From contig PWGE01000033.1 in NCBI GenBank assembly GCA_003554345.1, forward strand, positions 1-9,431: 9,431 bases of DNA. The letters run 5' to 3'. The notes below the pieces were generated by a model. It was not told the origin of the DNA and did not search any database. It saw only the letters and a program-made list of their open reading frames with translations. Shown here piece after piece: positions 6,633 to 9,431 of this stretch. Origin of the DNA: Candidatus Sumerlaeota bacterium (GTDB lineage Bacteria > Sumerlaeota > T1SED10-198M). The position numbers and the translations under genes were made by a program. How positions within the stretch are numbered: the stretch's first letter is position 1; the number at the start of each line of letters is the position of its first letter.

Positions 6633-7340
6633 ATGATGAAAAAAATAAAAGCCTTTACCCTGTTAGAACTGGTCATTGTGGTCATGATTATCGGAATACT
6701 CAGTGCTGCCCTTTTACCTGTTCTCACCAACCAGGTATTAAAGGCGCGTATTGCAAGGACAAAGAATGATATTAGAGTGTTAGAAACAGCAATATCCCGT
6801 TTCAAAATTGATACCGGCGAATATCCTCCCAGCGGAAGTGATATTACTGATAACGTGGCCACGGGGAATGGATATCTTTCCCGTTTTCTGCGTCATGAGC
6901 CTCAGGCAATGGATGTCGATGTCGGTGTTCACGAAGACGATGACATTTATGAATTTATAATGCGCATTCAGGAATACTGGGACGGTCCTTATATTGAAGT
7001 GCCTCGTGAACAGCTGGACTTTGAGGGTTATCCAGATCAGACCGAAGGTATTGCCACTTCTCTTGATGAAACCGCGCGTTCTACCGGTCGGGGAGAACCA
7101 GCGGGAAGTGATCCTAATAACCAGCAAATCCTGGATGCCTTCAGAGAGCCCTTTCGTTACATCAATCATAACGATTATGAAGAATATATGGGAACAGAAA
7201 GAGATCCTGATGATCCTTTTGCCCAAACGGAAACCTATTATAATGCTCAGACCTTTCAGATTGTTTCAGGGGGACAGGATCTTATCAGTCTTCCTGCACC
7301 TGAAATAGGTCTGGACAAAGATGATATAACTAACTTTTAA
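6633..7340 (+). CDS. GspG-like pseudopilin 5 of 5, with altered D-P-W-G motif
   Basis: This 235-residue protein has leader MMKKIKA cleaved at Ala7-Phe8, with Glu12 as mature Glu5. The helix (8-30) is the most canonical GspG-like one, with ELVIVVMIIGILSAALLPVL followed by TNQVLKARIARTKNDIRVLETAISRFKIDTGEYP (31-65 region), the classic GspG order. WDGPY (116-120) is shared. The D-P-W-G-x-P-Y motif is replaced by DAFREPF (168-174), which keeps D, an aromatic, P and an aromatic at the same spacing but loses the Gly. VSGGQDLISLP replaces the usual G-x-D-G Ca-loop, and the chain ends KDDITNF. An acidic stretch at 94-105 (DVDVGVHEDDDI) is notable. It is the last gene before the convergent recF. It may be a minor or tip subunit, but that is a guess. 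Confidence 0.88.
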   Translation: MMKKIKAFTLLELVIVVMIIGILSAALLPVLTNQVLKARIARTKNDIRVLETAISRFKIDTGEYPPSGSDITDNVATGNGYLSRFLRHEPQAMDVDVGVHEDDDIYEFIMRIQEYWDGPYIEVPREQLDFEGYPDQTEGIATSLDETARSTGRGEPAGSDPNNQQILDAFREPFRYINHNDYEEYMGTERDPDDPFAQTETYYNAQTFQIVSGGQDLISLPAPEIGLDKDDITNF

Positions 7341-7358
7341 TAGCGTCGAAGATAGTAG

Positions 7359-7385
7359 AAAGTCCGTCTTCCACTCCAGGACTTT
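7359..7385. terminator. Convergent-region hairpin between pilin 5 and recF
   Basis: AAAGTCC (7359-7365) pairs with GGACTTT (7379-7385) across a 13-nt loop; the stem can be extended by one wobble pair to 8. TTTT follows on the plus strand and TTTC on the minus strand. The U-tract is short, so this is only a plausible bidirectional terminator separating the two convergent operons. Confidence 0.4.
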
Positions 7386-7404
7386 TCAGGTAAAATGATA
7401 AATG

Positions 7405-8490
7405 CTATAGGCGGCTTATATTCCCCTTTTCAATACGAAAAACACGTCCTCTTTCCCGCAGATACTCATCCAGTTTGATAGTGGTAAAAATAACCTGCAT
7501 TTCCTCAGGCAGCGCATGAAGAAAAGCCTGCAGGCGATCAGCATCAAGTTCCGAACTAAAATCATCAATCAACAGAACAGGTAATTTTTGCGTCTTCTGG
7601 TAAATATAAGCCACGCTTGCCATTTTAAGAGCCAGCACCAGTGATTTTAACTGGCCCTGTGAAGCATAATGACGAACCGGCGCTTCATTTAAAACAAAAA
7701 GAATATCATCCAGGTGAGGGCCCCAGAGAGAAACACCCTGTTCTTTTTCTCTCTCCAGATATCGGATACCTATGTCACGTACTTTTCCCGGCTGAAAGAA
7801 TTCAGAGAACCCTTTAAAAAGGTATGTATAGTCTATCTGTTCTTCTGATCCGAAAAGAGCGGCATATTGTTCTTTTACCAGAGGAAAAAACTCTTCCACA
7901 TACTGTAATCGTAAGTTATACAGCTGAATAAGCCTTTCATAGAACTCTTCCTGATAAACACTCACCAGGTGGTTATCTCCATGTTCGTGAAACTCTTTAA
8001 GTACCCGGTTTTTTTCTCCCACGGCATGCCGATACTTCTGCCAGGCGAGTAAGTACTCTTCATCCAGTTGTGAAAAAAGGGCATCTACAAACTGACGACG
8101 ACTGGAAGGGGGACCGCTTACCACTGATATTTCATCGGGTGAATAGATCACTATTTTTAATCTGCCAATATAATCATTCAAGCGCTCAAAACGATTTTGA
8201 TTATATTTATAGATTTTTCCTTTTTTATTAGCCAGAATTTCCAGGAGAAAGTCGCCTTCCAGCGACTGAATATTTCCCTGACTTTTGAGATATGAGGCCC
8301 CAAAACGTATCAACTGTTCATCGCGTGCATTTTTAAACGACTTTCCAAAAGCAAGATAATAGATACTTTCCAGAAGAGCGCTTTTTCCCTGGGCATTTTT
8401 GCCCCAAATGACATTCCAGCCAGGAGAAAGATCCAGGGTCGCCTGTTGAATAATGCGAAAATTTTCAGCTTGAAAGGATTCTATTTTCAT
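7405..8490 (-). CDS. recF: DNA replication and repair protein RecF
   Basis: RecF is a cytoplasmic SMC-like ATPase that, with RecO and RecR, loads RecA at single-strand gaps. The 361 residues match the normal length. Visible motifs are NFR near the N-terminus (10-12), Walker A GKNAQGKS (30-37), SPDEISVVSGPPSSRRQFVD (117-136), GPHLDDI (257-263), the ABC signature region SQGQLKS (277-283) and Walker B with D-loop, LLIDDFSSELD (306-316). The signature carries Leu-Lys where SQGQQR is usual, and the Walker A ends in Ser rather than Thr; both could be tolerated. No strong Shine-Dalgarno sequence precedes the ATG at 8490. The next in-frame stop upstream is the ribH stop codon, and there is no other start codon in between. 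It lies 45 nt downstream of ribH, so it is probably co-transcribed. In many genomes recF sits beside dnaA/dnaN/gyrB, so the position here is atypical. Confidence 0.95.
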   Translation of the reverse strand: MKIESFQAENFRIIQQATLDLSPGWNVIWGKNAQGKSALLESIYYLAFGKSFKNARDEQLIRFGASYLKSQGNIQSLEGDFLLEILANKKGKIYKYNQNRFERLNDYIGRLKIVIYSPDEISVVSGPPSSRRQFVDALFSQLDEEYLLAWQKYRHAVGEKNRVLKEFHEHGDNHLVSVYQEEFYERLIQLYNLRLQYVEEFFPLVKEQYAALFGSEEQIDYTYLFKGFSEFFQPGKVRDIGIRYLEREKEQGVSLWGPHLDDILFVLNEAPVRHYASQGQLKSLVLALKMASVAYIYQKTQKLPVLLIDDFSSELDADRLQAFLHALPEEMQVIFTTIKLDEYLRERGRVFRIEKGNISRL

Positions 8491-8535
8491 ACTGCCGACA
8501 ACCGGGGAAGAGTATAACTGGCCAGGAACAAGGTG

Positions 8536-9000
8536 TCAGCCAATTTTTCGTATAAGATTTGCTATTTCTACCACACTCATGGCTGCATCGAACCCTTTAT
8601 TTCCAGCTTTAGTACCTGCTCGCTCTATTGCCTGTTCAATAGTATCGGTTGTCAATACCCCAAAAGAAATAGGGGAGTGATAATTGAGAGAGAGATTGGC
8701 AATACCCTTCGTCACCTCCGCAGCGATATAGTCAAAATGTGGAGTACTACCCCGGATTACTGCTCCCAGACAAAGATAAGCGTCATGTTTATCCTGTTCA
8801 AGAAGTTTGTTTAAGATCTGAGGTAACTCGAAAGCTCCGGGGGTCCAGTAAATATCAATATCCTTATCTAATGTACCCAGTCGTTTCAATGCATCCAGAG
8901 ACCCTGATAATAACTTACCTGTTATAAACTCATTAAAGCGACTTACCACAATGGCCACTTTTAATCCACGAGCATCCAATTCTCCATGATGTTCTTTCAT
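8536..9000 (-). CDS. ribH: 6,7-dimethyl-8-ribityllumazine synthase (RibH)
   Basis: RibH condenses 5-amino-6-ribitylamino-uracil with 3,4-dihydroxy-2-butanone 4-phosphate to give 6,7-dimethyl-8-ribityllumazine, the penultimate step of riboflavin synthesis. It usually forms pentamers or 60-mer capsids. The 154-residue protein is of normal length. It shows SRFNEFIT (20-27), the TPGAFELP substrate loop (53-60), [15 protein letters not shown] (78-92) with the conserved active-site His88, and [20 protein letters not shown] (113-132) followed by GNKG. The ATG at 9000 is chosen because AGAGGG stands 7 nt before it. The longer reading frame from 9072 would overlap trxB and carries an unrelated N-terminus. 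The other riboflavin genes (ribD, ribE, ribBA) are not seen nearby. It lies 13 nt after trxB and 45 nt before recF. No FMN riboswitch is expected or seen in the short gap. Confidence 0.97.
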   Translation of the reverse strand: MKEHHGELDARGLKVAIVVSRFNEFITGKLLSGSLDALKRLGTLDKDIDIYWTPGAFELPQILNKLLEQDKHDAYLCLGAVIRGSTPHFDYIAAEVTKGIANLSLNYHSPISFGVLTTDTIEQAIERAGTKAGNKGFDAAMSVVEIANLIRKIG

Positions 9001-9007
9001 AATCAAT

Positions 9008-9013
9008 CCCTCT
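9008..9013 (-). promoter_or_regulatory. Ribosome binding site of ribH
   Basis: On the minus strand this is AGAGGG immediately after the trxB stop codon, 7 nt before the ribH ATG at 9000. It fixes the ribH start and indicates translation as part of a trxB-ribH transcript. Confidence 0.65.
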
Positions 9014-9431
9014 TTATAATAACTTTTGTTGTTGTATATATTTATATCCCTGAAAGGCTGCTTTTGCCCCATCGGCTGCGGCAGTAACTATTTGTTTAAG
9101 AGGTGAGTCTGTAACATCACCGGCAGCATAAATGCCGGGCACAATGGTTTCCTGGCGGGAATTCACGCGAATATATCCATGTTCATCACAGGAAACCAGC
9201 TCTCTAAAAGGTTGAGAATAAGGGACAAACCCCACACATATAAAAACAGCAGAGACCTCAAGGCTTTTAGAATTACCTTCCCGGGCGTTTTCTATGATTA
9301 ATTTTTCCACACTATTATCACCTTCAATAGAACGTGGCAGATAAGGAAGGACAAACTCTACATTTTCCAGACATGAAAGTTGTTTGACAAGAGCATACTC
9401 GCCTCTAAATTCATCCCGGCGGTGAATGACA
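9014..9431 (-). CDS. trxB: Thioredoxin reductase, C-terminal part (runs off right edge)
   Basis: Thioredoxin reductase is a cytoplasmic FAD enzyme that passes electrons from NADPH to thioredoxin. The last 138 residues are visible and the frame is open to the window edge, so the N-terminus and the CxxC redox centre lie beyond it. [10 protein letters not shown] (1-10 of the visible part) is the HRR motif that contacts the NADPH 2'-phosphate. [15 protein letters not shown] (61-75) and DEHGYIRVN (82-90) are typical TrxB segments. [19 protein letters not shown] (95-113) with [12 protein letters not shown] is the FAD-binding return segment. The GTG at 9310 is an internal Val codon, not a start. Related low-molecular-weight disulfide reductases such as AhpF C-terminal domains or ferredoxin/flavodoxin reductases share this fold, so the precise partner is inferred. 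The gene is upstream of ribH in the same operon. Confidence 0.88.
   Translation of the reverse strand, partial: VIHRRDEFRGEYALVKQLSCLENVEFVLPYLPRSIEGDNSVEKLIIENAREGNSKSLEVSAVFICVGFVPYSQPFRELVSCDEHGYIRVNSRQETIVPGIYAAGDVTDSPLKQIVTAAADGAKAAFQGYKYIQQQKLL

Noticed and set aside
6416-7226. Minus-strand open frames of 148 residues opposite pilins 4 and 5
   Set aside because: They are antisense to genes with clear leaders and conserved cores, and have no ribosome binding site or recognisable domain.
3681-7340. Possibility that the five genes are GspG-H-I-J-K of a standard T2SS operon
   Set aside because: All five have the GspG-type core or a variant of it and similar lengths, and none shows the long GspK-like domain; they are paralogues rather than the classical set.
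7390-7404. GTAAAATGATAAAT, similar to the extended -10 elements elsewhere
   Set aside because: It points into the 3' end of recF on the opposite strand and lacks a -35 box; probably AT-rich coincidence in the convergent gap.
8533-8927. Plus-strand open frames opposite ribH
   Set aside because: ribH is unmistakable on the minus strand; these are shadows.

Overview
This is a window of ordinary bacterial chromosome from a moderately AT-rich, probably Gram-negative (diderm) organism. The evidence for a diderm is an HflK-type membrane regulator, a large exported polysaccharide-active enzyme, and a block of type II secretion-like (GspG-type) pseudopilins. Several pilin leaders end in Ala-Phe rather than Gly-Phe, and small families of GspG-like genes are present. 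Both are familiar from Planctomycetes/Lentisphaerae-type and other poorly cultured phyla, but the sequence alone does not fix the taxon.

Layout, left to right. (1) Positions 1-535, minus strand: the N-terminal part of hflK, running off the left edge, with a near-consensus promoter at 560-588. (2) Positions 707-3523, plus strand: a divergently transcribed 938-residue exported protein. It has an N-terminal beta domain, an (alpha/alpha) toroid glycosidase-like domain and a C-terminal F5/8 type C (discoidin/CBM32-like) domain. (3) Positions 3681-7340, plus strand: five consecutive, closely spaced genes, each encoding a 220-248 residue GspG-like pseudopilin. All five have a class III prepilin leader, a W-x-G-P-[YF] motif, a D-P-[WF]-G-x-P-Y motif (degenerate in the fifth) and a C-terminal Phe. 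(4) Positions 7405-9431, minus strand, convergent to the pilins: trxB (3' part only), ribH and recF, read in that order as a probable operon. A hairpin between pilin 5 and recF may terminate transcription.

How the parts may work together. The five pseudopilins are probably co-expressed and would supply major and minor subunits of one or more pseudopili built by a type II secretion/type IV pilus-like machine. Its ATPase, platform, secretin and prepilin peptidase are not in this window. The exported carbohydrate-active protein directly upstream is a plausible cargo, but that is inference from position. The trxB-ribH-recF group is housekeeping: thiol redox, riboflavin/flavin synthesis and recombinational repair.

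The most unusual part is the five-gene pseudopilin array. Genes 2, 3 and 4 look like recent relatives, whereas 1 and 5 are more divergent. No tRNA, rRNA, CRISPR array, insertion sequence or attachment site was seen.
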